DNA of 64,000 bases from Neorhizobium vignae. GTDB lineage: Bacteria > Pseudomonadota > Alphaproteobacteria > Rhizobiales > Rhizobiaceae. This document shows, one piece after another, positions 33,569-40,757 of the stretch. Below the pieces are notes generated by a model. That model was not told the DNA's origin. It saw only the letters and a list, made by a program, of their open reading frames with translations, and did no database searches. Location: contig NZ_JNNU01000003.1 of assembly GCF_000732195.1 (NCBI RefSeq), positions 372,001 to 436,000 on the forward strand, read 5' to 3'. Every line of letters starts with the position of its first letter. Positions within the stretch are counted from its first letter, which is position 1. The position numbers and the translations under genes are program-made.

Positions 33569-35017
33569 ATGTCTGCTTATCAGAGCGAGCCGTTGGCGGA
33601 TCAGGCGAGAGCTTTGCTCCAGCGCAATCCGCTTTTGTCAAAGTCCGGTTTCGTGAATGCGGCCGCGACGGGCAATATGCTGAAACAGCGACCCCGTTAT
33701 GCCCGAATTCTTGCCGCCGCTTCCGAGCTGCCGGGTTGCGGAGAAAGGGTCGAGGCGTTGGCCCGTTATTTCCCGGGCCTTGCGGATGGCGGATATCATG
33801 ATGCCGACGCGTTCCTGCCCACCGCAGCCTTCCTGCCCGTGCGAAGCGACCCCTACCGGTCTCCCGCGCTGGCGGCTTGGATGGATGAGCTTCAGCGGGG
33901 GCTGGAAAGCTACATCGACGGCGCCAGTTCTGACGTTGTGGACTACAGCCTTCAGCCTGATCTTGTGGCTGAAGACCTTGCGCTCGAACGCCGTCCTGCC
34001 CGCCGGCTTGCCTGTGGTATCGGTCTCGTCCTGATCGACAGTCTGGAAGCGAGCCGTACCATGCGCAAGCGCATCGCTCCTTGCCTCCCGTCCGATCCCG
34101 GCTTCGAACAGGCCCAGATGAGCGATCACGACCTGGACCGGATCGACGATCATCTCACCAAGGCAATCGAATTCATTTCGACCGTCGATCCCGGTGGCTA
34201 TCAACGGCTCACTGCAGCCCTTCACACACTTTATGTCGGAACCCGGCCCGGCGCGATAAGCTCGTTCTCCAGTTCCGGCGACCTGCCGGGGAGTGCCGTC
34301 GTGGTCCTGTCCCAGGAAAAGCTTGACGCCGAAGACTATCCGGCGACTGCCGCTGAGCTTCTGCGCGAAGTGGGGCAGGTCCTGCTGCGGCTGTATATGG
34401 CGGCTGCGCCGTTATCGCTGCCCGCCGAGGCGCGATACCTATCGCCATACACACACAGTTTACAGACGCTCGAAAGCATCCTGCATACGGCCTACGCCAT
34501 TCCCTGGGAGTGCGCCGTCCGCATCGCATGCTTGCCTTTCAGAGCACCGCATGAGCACCGCGCGCGGGAAGCAGCTTTTGTCATTGCGTATGCTGCCCGC
34601 CTAATTCCGCTCATCGATATCGCCCGCGAGGGGATCGAGCGTCTGGGCGGCGATGTTCTTCTCGACCTCCGGGACATCGCCGTCATTCCATCCTGGGGCG
34701 CCGCAATCCTGGCGCTCATCGACCGGCTTCTGGAATGCGAGCCGCCGGCTCGGCGCAAGGCCTATTATGCCCAGCGCCTGTGTGTTGTGGATCGTCAGGC
34801 CTGGGATCTCGGGCAGATGCTTCTGCGGGGGGAGCAGCCCATCGACCCGAGATTGGGCCGCCCGATGCTGCAGGGCAGCGGCGATGGTCTGAGCCTCTGG
34901 TACGATGGCCGGCTCCATATGATCCGCAAAGCCGCCAGACAGCCTCCCGATGAGCTTTTCATCCAAGATGTCGCGCTGGCGGGAACGTCAAGTTCGACGG
35001 TGATGGAGCATGCGTGA
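33569..35017 (+). CDS. HExxH-type peptide hydroxylase-like protein with degenerate metal motif
   Basis: This 482-residue protein has no signal peptide or membrane span. The segment 230-320 matches by eye the architecture of the HExxH-motif family of putative peptide-modifying enzymes (TIGR04267 type): SSFSSSGDLPGSAVVVL, then LLREVGQVLLRLYMAAAPL, then YLSPYTHSLQTLESILHTAYAI, where family members read like SFSxxLPG, HExxHxKL and YxPWRxDPRPxxGxLHxxY. Here the HExxH position reads REVGQ (266-270): Glu is kept but both metal-binding His are lost. It may be a pseudoenzyme or substrate-binding scaffold, or use other ligands. GAGGAG precedes the ATG by 8 nt. It is the first gene of the operon with ThiF and methyltransferase genes. 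The family assignment is my pattern reading, not a search. Confidence 0.6.
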   Translation: MSAYQSEPLADQARALLQRNPLLSKSGFVNAAATGNMLKQRPRYARILAAASELPGCGERVEALARYFPGLADGGYHDADAFLPTAAFLPVRSDPYRSPALAAWMDELQRGLESYIDGASSDVVDYSLQPDLVAEDLALERRPARRLACGIGLVLIDSLEASRTMRKRIAPCLPSDPGFEQAQMSDHDLDRIDDHLTKAIEFISTVDPGGYQRLTAALHTLYVGTRPGAISSFSSSGDLPGSAVVVLSQEKLDAEDYPATAAELLREVGQVLLRLYMAAAPLSLPAEARYLSPYTHSLQTLESILHTAYAIPWECAVRIACLPFRAPHEHRAREAAFVIAYAARLIPLIDIAREGIERLGGDVLLDLRDIAVIPSWGAAILALIDRLLECEPPARRKAYYAQRLCVVDRQAWDLGQMLLRGEQPIDPRLGRPMLQGSGDGLSLWYDGRLHMIRKAARQPPDELFIQDVALAGTSSSTVMEHA

Positions 35018-35079
35018 TGGGTGCGCGGTTCCTGTGAATTCTCAGCAGTTCCCGACCGGTTCAAGCAAGGTAAACGATC

Positions 35080-35796
35080 ATGAGAGCCTTCGAATATCAT
35101 GCCGATCTGTTTGATGTCATTCACGACACGGATTTCATAATTCTCGGATGCGGAGGCCTCGGCTCCCAGATCGCCTCCCAGCTTGCAGCGCTTGGGGCTC
35201 GCAATTTCTTCCTGGTGGATGGTGACCGCATCGAAGAAAGCAGCCAAAAACGGATGACCTCGGCGACGGCGGAGGATATCGGTCGATTAAAGGGCGACCG
35301 GTTGGCAACTTATCTCGCCTCCCGCTTTTCTGCTGCGGTCGCAATCATGACCCAGTTCGCCGATGGGGCGGAAGCCGCCCGGCTCATTCTGGCCCGGACA
35401 CGGAAGCCTTTCCTGATACTTGCGGAGGACGATGTCTCCCTGGCCCGCCAATTCCTGGCGGAATATCACGCGACGGCGCCAGAGCCTCCGCCTTACCTGC
35501 ATGTCGGCCAGATCGGGCCGTTTTCGGTCGCCGGGCCCCTGGTGGCGCAGCCGGACGATGCCTGCCCTTTCTGCTGCTCGACATTGCCAGCATCGGTCGA
35601 CGCAGAGATCGCAGCGACGCCTTCGCCGGCCGATAACGCCCTGATTGCTTGTTTTGCGGTTTCGCAGATCGCCATCGAACGCCTTACCCGCCGCAGTTCA
35701 TTGCGCGGCCATCGCTGGCTCTTCAATCCGGCCATGGGCCACGCCTCACTCCACCCGGTTTCCAGAAGCCTCGATTGCAAGGTGTGTCAGCCATGA
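35080..35796 (+). CDS. ThiF/MoeB-type E1-like adenylating enzyme
   Basis: This is a 238-residue E1-like protein. GCGGLG (23-28) is the nucleotide loop. VDGDRIEESSQKR continues as the usual acidic strand and Arg-finger region, and DIGRLKGDR holds the conserved Asp-Ile-Gly...Lys. Cys162-Pro-Phe-Cys165 and Cys233-Lys-Val-Cys236 form a MoeB-like Cys4 zinc site. I see no E2, JAB or ubiquitin-like gene nearby, so it differs from known E1-containing defence systems. In ribosomal peptide pathways such enzymes adenylate a peptide C-terminus (MccB) or act as cyclodehydratase partners. Its stop overlaps the methyltransferase ATG (ATGA), so the two are coupled. Confidence 0.85.
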   Translation: MRAFEYHADLFDVIHDTDFIILGCGGLGSQIASQLAALGARNFFLVDGDRIEESSQKRMTSATAEDIGRLKGDRLATYLASRFSAAVAIMTQFADGAEAARLILARTRKPFLILAEDDVSLARQFLAEYHATAPEPPPYLHVGQIGPFSVAGPLVAQPDDACPFCCSTLPASVDAEIAATPSPADNALIACFAVSQIAIERLTRRSSLRGHRWLFNPAMGHASLHPVSRSLDCKVCQP

Positions 35797-36704
35797 AGAA
35801 CCTCTCTTCCCAGGACTACTATTTCTCGATCGTCGCAGCTTTGAAACAGAAGAACGTGCCGCCTGGCGGGGAAGCAATGATGGAGGCGATTTTTGCCGCC
35901 TTTCCCGGTGGCGCGCGCAAGATTGTCGACTTCGGCTGCAATACCGGCTGGATCAGCCGCAGGGTTGCCCGGGCTTTTCCGCGAGCCGAAGTGATCGGCG
36001 TGGACAAAAATCCGGCGATAATCGAGGTCGCGCGAGAAGTCGCACGGCTGGAGGACTCGACGGCAGTATTTTCCTGCGTCGACATTGCCGCGCTCCCAGG
36101 CCTCATATCGGAGGCAGATGTCATTATCTGCGGAGGAAGTGCTGCCTTTTTCGAGTGGCCGCTGGATCTTTATCTCATGGTTGCGAGGTGCCTGAGGCCC
36201 GGCGGTCTCCTGATGGATTGCCACTATGTCTACGACGCCGATGCACCTCCTTCTCTTCGCCAGGAGGAGAAAGAAACGTTCGGCCTGGGGTGGATGCCTG
36301 ACGGGCTGAACGACATCGTGTCCGTTCACGAAGATGCGGGATTGAGCGTCGCGAAGATCAAGCGGCTGCCTCGGTTCCATTTCGAAGACAGCGCTGCCGC
36401 CCGGTTGGCGCGCGATATCCTGCACACGGTTCCAAAGATGCAGGAACTGGCGGAAGCGATGGCGAAACGCCGCCGGTTGATCAGCAAACTGGCGCATCAC
36501 CGACACCCCTATCTGCTGGTAGCGCGCGCCGGCGAACAGACCGTCGCGGAAGGCGTGACGCACCGCAAACGCTCAGAAGTCCCGATGGCGTTCGAAGCGG
36601 TCACGTCCAATCGCCATGCTTCCGTTCGCCGTCCGACCGTGATCGGATGCAGCTTTTGGAGCGAGGCCGCAAAGGCGGTCGGCCTGCGAAGCGCATATTC
36701 ATAA
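35793..36704 (+). CDS. Class I SAM-dependent methyltransferase
   Basis: This is a 303-residue protein with a Rossmann methyltransferase domain: motif I VDFGCNTG (45-52), acidic residue after strand 2 in EVIGVDKNP, motif near VFSCVDIA, and motif III in ARCLRPGGLLMDCHYV. About 60 residues at the C-terminus are outside the usual fold and look variable. The ATG overlaps the ThiF stop by 4 bp; a longer in-frame ORF from 35649 would run through the ThiF gene and is rejected. It probably methylates a product or intermediate made by the ThiF/HExxH-like pair. The substrate is unknown. Confidence 0.82.
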   Translation: MKNLSSQDYYFSIVAALKQKNVPPGGEAMMEAIFAAFPGGARKIVDFGCNTGWISRRVARAFPRAEVIGVDKNPAIIEVAREVARLEDSTAVFSCVDIAALPGLISEADVIICGGSAAFFEWPLDLYLMVARCLRPGGLLMDCHYVYDADAPPSLRQEEKETFGLGWMPDGLNDIVSVHEDAGLSVAKIKRLPRFHFEDSAAARLARDILHTVPKMQELAEAMAKRRRLISKLAHHRHPYLLVARAGEQTVAEGVTHRKRSEVPMAFEAVTSNRHASVRRPTVIGCSFWSEAAKAVGLRSAYS

Positions 36705-37220
36705 AACCGGGATCATCTCCCACGCATTCCAGAAGACAGCAGGGGCGCTCAGACAATGTCCGCTCGAGAGAGCCAAGCTTTTACGACCGAAATGTTGCGA
36801 TAAAATTCTCGATCTTTGGCCACGGTTGCTCCGTTAGTCACGTCGGAAGAGCCTTCGATCGAAGGTCCGGTGCGCGTTCCAATTCAGTTGTAGCGACGGA
36901 TTTCCCATAACATCCGGCTCTCCGGCACCACCTGACACAATCCCAATATCAAACGCCTCACATTCTGCACGAGATAGTCTCGGGAAGCCTTTAGGCATCA
37001 CGAGAGATCCGGGCGTTATCTGTAGGTATAATCTAAAGTGATCTGAGTTGATGTTATATTTACGATAATAGTATTGAAATCTTTCGACGAAAATCTTTCG
37101 GTAATATATGCAAAATTTGCGATATCTTGTCAGAATATCTTGTTTCACTCCAGGGTGCACGAAATTCTAGTTGGTGACCGCTCTCCATTGTCTTCTCGCC
37201 ACCGCAATTTTTTACGGAAA
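36705..37220. other. Gene-poor AT-rich interval
   Basis: Between the methyltransferase gene and site C I find no convincing gene. The portion 36960-37160 is markedly AT-rich against the surrounding GC-rich DNA and contains TATAAT at 37031-37036. A minus-strand frame at 36834-37160 has no ribosome site and a composition rich in Tyr/Arg/Phe that looks accidental. The stretch could hold an RNA, a recombination scar or imported DNA. I see no insertion-sequence ends, integrase or tRNA remnant. Confidence 0.5.
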
Positions 37221-37249
37221 TTTAACGCCGCGCTGGCGGGGCGATGACG
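37221..37249 (+). promoter_or_regulatory. Triple 11-bp-spaced direct repeat, SARP-type operator (site C)
   Basis: Heptamers TTTAACG, GCTGGCG and GATGACG start at 37221, 37232 and 37243. All three heptamers are identical to site B (33386-33414), and the ACGGAA flank is shared too, while the 4-nt spacers differ. That is the pattern expected of protein-contact sites. It lies 319 bp before the first of two small secreted-protein genes, with no other gene between. Confidence 0.75.
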
Positions 37250-37567
37250 GGTTCGAGAGATAGTCTCATCACGAAAGACGGTGGAGCACACGGTCCGGCT
37301 GGCTGGCATTGGTCGTCCCCGGCAGCACTCAACCGATCGGCAGGGAATATCCGCTCACAACGCTTCAAGCCGGCGGGGCAGATCCTCATGCCTACTTTCG
37401 TTTCCGAAGGACGAAGAGCTCACGGGAGCTTCGGCAACACCGTTCAAGGGGCCGAGAGGAGATCCTCCAGTCATTTGGAAAATCGATGACAGCGACTGCT
37501 GTCTCGCAGACTTAAAATCAAACACGACGTCCGCGGAAGCGGGTTTCGCCAAACAATGGAGTGAAAA

Positions 37568-37804
37568 ATGACTGTGCCTATAGAGAAGATTGCGTTCCTC
37601 GTCGCCGCGGCGTGCATGGCCTCCTTTGCCGGACACGTTCTGGCCTATGACGGCCAGCGGTTGACTTCGGGAAACGAGGTTTCGTTCGCCGTCCCGGCGG
37701 ATGCCGCCAAAACCGAGGCAAAGGCCGATACCACGCGTGACGTGGCGCAGGTCCGTTCCCCGACCCGTCGCGACAACCGTCTTACCGGCGACGAACGGCA
37801 GTAG
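37568..37804 (+). CDS. Small secreted protein of unknown function (78 aa)
   Basis: The N-terminus is a clear Sec signal (MTVPIEKIAFLVAAACMASF...GHVLA, cleavage before YDGQ at about 26). The mature peptide of about 52 residues is charged and polar, ending RRDNRLTGDERQ, with no cysteines and no recognised domain. GGAG lies 6 nt before the ATG. It is the first gene downstream of operator-like site C, so it is probably switched on with the modification genes. It could be a secreted product, a substrate or an accessory factor. Confidence 0.65.
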   Translation: MTVPIEKIAFLVAAACMASFAGHVLAYDGQRLTSGNEVSFAVPADAAKTEAKADTTRDVAQVRSPTRRDNRLTGDERQ

Positions 37805-37894
37805 AGCCCAGAAGCAAGCATCCACAGCTCATTCAAGACATCGATCGGTTGGGTCGCACCAGAAGCCGATCAGGCAAAACAAGGAACAACGACT

Positions 37895-38161
37895 ATGAAA
37901 AACTCTGTCATCTCCACCATCCTCGCCACCCTGATGGCATCCACCTTTGCAGGCGGCAGTGCCTTTGCGCAGGAAGGCGAATATTATGAGGGCGCCTCTC
38001 CCGACTCCGGCCATCTGGCGGTCACGGCGGATTCACTCGGCATCCCCTCGGTCACCCGTTATGGCTATCCGCAGCCGAAGCGCGATCGGCGTGTCGATAT
38101 TCCGGCGTCTCAGACGATCGACAGCGGTGACTATTACGACGGCCTAATGCGCGCCCGCTAA
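37895..38161 (+). CDS. Small secreted protein with EYYEG/DYYDG motifs (88 aa)
   Basis: There is a Sec signal (cleavage after AFA, about residue 25, leaving QEGEYYEG). The mature 63-residue part starts with EYYEGASPDSG and ends with SGDYYDGLMRAR, so related acidic Tyr-Tyr motifs flank a Pro/Arg-rich centre (RYGYPQPKRDRR). There are no cysteines. AAGGA lies 9 nt upstream. It follows the other small secreted gene by 90 bp and is closed by a terminator, so the two likely share a transcript. The function is unknown. Confidence 0.7.
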   Translation: MKNSVISTILATLMASTFAGGSAFAQEGEYYEGASPDSGHLAVTADSLGIPSVTRYGYPQPKRDRRVDIPASQTIDSGDYYDGLMRAR

Positions 38162-38194
38162 TACCGAAGGTTCGAATATAAGGTCCGATTATAG

Positions 38195-38219
38195 AGCGCC
38201 GGGATTCCCCGGCGCTTTT
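38195..38219 (+). terminator. Intrinsic terminator after small secreted-protein genes
   Basis: AGCGCCGGG and CCCGGCGCT form a perfect 9-bp stem with a 4-nt loop, followed by TTTT. It ends the unit that starts at site C and marks the right edge of the modification-like region. Confidence 0.88.
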
Positions 38220-38356
38220 CCTGTGGCTTCGCTACCCTATAAGGCCGCAGAATTGCTCACTTGGAAGCGTTCGCCTATCTCGGTGACCTTCGATGAAGTC
38301 CCTCCGTCTCGCGCTCCGGTCGCTGAAAACCAATGATATTGATTTTCACGCCCAAT

Positions 38357-38386
38357 GGTAATACCTTTGATGCGTCCGGTATTACA
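38357..38386. promoter_or_regulatory. Inverted repeat before toxin-antitoxin operon
   Basis: GGTAATACC (38357-38365) and GGTATTACA (38378-38386) are inverted copies matching at 8 of 9 positions. They end 12 bp before the antitoxin ATG. AbrB-type antitoxins usually autorepress by binding paired repeats overlapping their promoter, so this is the likely operator. Confidence 0.6.
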
Positions 38387-38398
38387 AGGTCACGGAAA

Positions 38399-38632
38399 AT
38401 GACGACAACGGTCACAGCAAAAGGGCAAGTCACGATTCCGAAGGCGGTTCGAGACCTGCTCGGGATCGTTCCCGGCAGCAAGGTCGATTTCCATCGAGCT
38501 GCCGATGGGAGCGTTGTTCTGACGAGGGCTGACAAGAAGCAGCCGGCGAGCCGTTTCGAAAGACTTCGTGGCCATGCCGGGGAAGGCCTTGATACCGATG
38601 CCATCATGGCGATGACACGTGGCGAAGCGTGA
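38399..38632 (+). CDS. vapB: AbrB/VapB-type antitoxin
   Basis: This is a 77-residue protein. Residues 1-45 are a swapped-hairpin AbrB/SpoVT DNA-binding domain (TTTVTAKGQVTIPKAVRDLLGI, then GSKVDFHRAADGSVVL). The C-terminal tail (RFERLRGHAGEGLDTDAIMAMTRGE) is the usual toxin-wrapping segment. The ATG at 38399 directly opens the conserved domain; an in-frame start at 38333 would add an unrelated N-terminus. It overlaps the toxin gene by 4 bp (GTGA). Confidence 0.9.
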   Translation: MTTTVTAKGQVTIPKAVRDLLGIVPGSKVDFHRAADGSVVLTRADKKQPASRFERLRGHAGEGLDTDAIMAMTRGEA

Positions 38633-39033
38633 CGCTCGTTGACACAAATGTACTGCTCGATCTTGTAACCAATGATCCGATCTGGGCTGACTGGTCCGTA
38701 GCGCAGCTGGAAGCTGCCAGCCTCGCAGGGCCGTTGTTGATCAACGATGTAATCTATGCAGAACTCGCTGTTCGTTATGGACGCATCGAAGAACTTGATG
38801 CGTTTATCGAAGAAGCCGGCTTAGAGCTTACTTCGTTGCCGCGCGCGGCCCTGTTTCTCGCCGGAAAAGTATTCGGGCAATACCGCGGGGCCGGCGGTTC
38901 GCGCACGGGTGTGTTACCGGACTTTTTCATAGGTGCGCATGCAGCCGTGTGGAAACTGCCCTTGCTGACGCGAGACATCGGCCGTTATCGGACCTACTTC
39001 CCGACAGTTGAGCTGATCACGCCGGATTCGTGA
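38629..39033 (+). CDS. vapC: PIN-domain ribonuclease toxin (VapC type)
   Basis: This is a 134-residue PIN nuclease. Acidic metal ligands are visible in VDTNVLLD (Asp near 5), in DVIYAELAVRY (Glu near 45) and in LPDFFIGAHAA followed by LLTRDIGRYRTYFP (Asp near 99 and 117). It starts at GTG 38629, overlapping the antitoxin stop, as in most VapBC operons. VapC toxins cut tRNA or rRNA when freed from the antitoxin. This pair may stabilise the replicon or region. Confidence 0.9.
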   Translation: MTLVDTNVLLDLVTNDPIWADWSVAQLEAASLAGPLLINDVIYAELAVRYGRIEELDAFIEEAGLELTSLPRAALFLAGKVFGQYRGAGGSRTGVLPDFFIGAHAAVWKLPLLTRDIGRYRTYFPTVELITPDS

Positions 39034-39177
39034 TGTCATATGAGGCACGAGAAATTCCTGCTTTGGTTATAGGATCGCAGCCTTGGTGCGGTTCACACAC
39101 TGAACCTGCCGCGCCGGTGCCAGGCGCGAGCCGAGCGATCTTCCTGTCCGAGAGGCCGCCGGTTCGCAGTGGATGGG

Positions 39178-39915
39178 CTACAAGAAGCTAGCCTCGAACA
39201 GCTCGCGGGAATAGCTCGCGTGGGTCACGCCCGCCTGCAGATCCTGCCTGGTGAGTTCGTCGACAAATACGCCATTCTGCATGACGAGGACCCGATCACA
39301 CATGTGGGAGATAACGGACAGATCGTGACTGACAAGGATGAACGTCAGATTGCGCTCCTCCCGCTGGTCTGCCAGGAGATTGAGAACCTCCGCCTGGATC
39401 GAGACATCGAGCGCCGAGGTCGGCTCGTCGAGAAGCAGGATCGGCGGCGACAGGATCAGCGCGCGTGCGATCGCTACGCGCTGACGCTGGCCGCCGGAAA
39501 GTTCATGCGGGAAACGGCTGGCGAAATGCGCGGGCAAGCCGACCTGTTGCAGTGCCTCGGCGACCCTTGTCCAACCGTCACCAGCCCCCATCGACCTGAT
39601 CGGTTCGGCGAGGGCGGTTCCGATGCGGTGGCGCGGATGCAGCGAACCATAAGGGTCCTGGAACACCATCTGGGCAAGCTTCAACTCGTCGCGCGTCCGC
39701 ACCTTACCGACCGGCTTGCCGTCAAACGATATCGATCCTGTCCAAGCGCCCTCGAGGCCGGCAAGCGAGCGCAGCACCGTCGATTTGCCGCAACCGGATT
39801 CACCGACGATACCAAGCGTTTCGCCACGGCTCACGGCGAAGCTGACGCCGCGTACCACATGATTGCTTTTATCCTTGGAGCCATAGACGACATCGAGGTT
39901 TTCGACCTTGATCAT
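39178..39915 (-). CDS. ABC importer ATP-binding protein (short DppF type), importer 2
   Basis: This is a 245-residue ATPase with Walker A GESGCGKS, signature LSGGQRQRVAIARAL, Walker B LLLDEPTSALD and switch His in VSHDLSVI. It lacks the C-terminal Cys-containing extension of typical DppF proteins (about 330 residues), as in the NikE-like short form. It overlaps the DppD-type gene in ATGA and is the last gene of the second importer operon (39178-44290). Confidence 0.9.
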   Translation of the reverse strand: MIKVENLDVVYGSKDKSNHVVRGVSFAVSRGETLGIVGESGCGKSTVLRSLAGLEGAWTGSISFDGKPVGKVRTRDELKLAQMVFQDPYGSLHPRHRIGTALAEPIRSMGAGDGWTRVAEALQQVGLPAHFASRFPHELSGGQRQRVAIARALILSPPILLLDEPTSALDVSIQAEVLNLLADQREERNLTFILVSHDLSVISHMCDRVLVMQNGVFVDELTRQDLQAGVTHASYSRELFEASFL

Positions 39916-40757
39916 GGATTGGTCTCCACTTCGATGGATTTGCGGTCGAGGACTTTCAGACGCCTGACGGGATGTTTGGGATCCGGCATCGCGGCTATCA
40001 GGCCTCGGGTATAGGGATGCGCCGCATCTTCGAGCCTGCTCAGCGTTTCGACGACGCGACCGTTATACATGACCAGAATGCGCTCGCAAAAAGCTGCGAC
40101 CATGCGGATGTCGTGGCTGATGAGGATCAGGCCGGAATTGTTCTCCCGCACCAGTTCATCAAGCAGCATCAGAACGTCCTTGCGTACGCTGACGTCGAGC
40201 GCGGAAGTCGGTTCATCGGCGATCACGAGCTTCGGGCGAGCCAGAAGCATCATCGCAATCATCACGCGCTGGCCCATGCCGCCGGATATCTGGTGGGGGT
40301 AAAGAGACAGGACGCGATCGGGGTCGTTGATGCGCACTCTCGCCAGCATGTCGCGGGCGCGCGCCACGGCATCCTTGCCACCGACGCCAAGATGCAGCTT
40401 TGCAGCCTCGGCAACCTGCTTTCCGATGGTCAGGACGGGGTTCAGCGAATAACGCGGATCCTGCATGATCAGGGCGATGTCTTTGCCGCGAAGGCCTCCC
40501 ATCTGCCGTTCGGTCTTTTCCAGCAACGGGCTGCCGAGGAAATCCATCCGCTCGGCGGTTACGCCGGCGCGTTGCGGCAGGAGCCGCATGATGGCGCGGC
40601 CGGTTGTCGATTTGCCCGACCCGGATTCCCCAACGATGCCGATGCGCTCCCGTCCCACGTCAAAGCTGACATTGCAGACCGCCGGAATGGAGTTTCGGCC
40701 GAAGCGGACATTCAGGTCGCGAACGGAGAGGACGGGCGTTTGATCAAGATCTGGCAT
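39912..40757 (-). CDS. ABC importer ATP-binding protein (DppD type), importer 2
   Basis: This is a 281-residue ATPase. It has Walker A GESGSGKS, Q-loop IMQDPRYSLNP, signature ISGGMGQRVMIAMML, Walker B LVIADEPTSALD and switch ISHDIRMV. Like its partner it lacks the Cys-rich C-terminal extension. The start at 40757 overlaps the permease stop by 14 bp; a longer frame to 40808 lies inside the permease gene. It is the second ATPase of the heterodimer. Confidence 0.9.
   Translation of the reverse strand: MPDLDQTPVLSVRDLNVRFGRNSIPAVCNVSFDVGRERIGIVGESGSGKSTTGRAIMRLLPQRAGVTAERMDFLGSPLLEKTERQMGGLRGKDIALIMQDPRYSLNPVLTIGKQVAEAAKLHLGVGGKDAVARARDMLARVRINDPDRVLSLYPHQISGGMGQRVMIAMMLLARPKLVIADEPTSALDVSVRKDVLMLLDELVRENNSGLILISHDIRMVAAFCERILVMYNGRVVETLSRLEDAAHPYTRGLIAAMPDPKHPVRRLKVLDRKSIEVETNP

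Noticed and set aside
35649-36704. Longer methyltransferase frame starting at 35649
   Set aside because: It would run through the ThiF coding region; the ATG at 35793 overlaps the ThiF stop as ATGA and directly opens the conserved domain.
35080-36704. E1-containing antiphage conjugation system
   Set aside because: No JAB deubiquitinase-like, E2-like or ubiquitin-like gene is nearby, and the genes fall under a SARP-type operator with metabolic enzymes.
36834-37160. 108-codon minus-strand frame in the AT-rich interval
   Set aside because: It has no ribosome site, and the aromatic/basic bias simply reflects AT-rich DNA; no recognisable domain.
37244-37489. 81-codon frame starting in site C, and a 35-codon frame at 33409 starting in site B
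   Set aside because: Both begin MTG because the third heptamer contains ATGACG; neither has a ribosome site, and the proteins do not otherwise align. Kept only as a remark on leader similarity.
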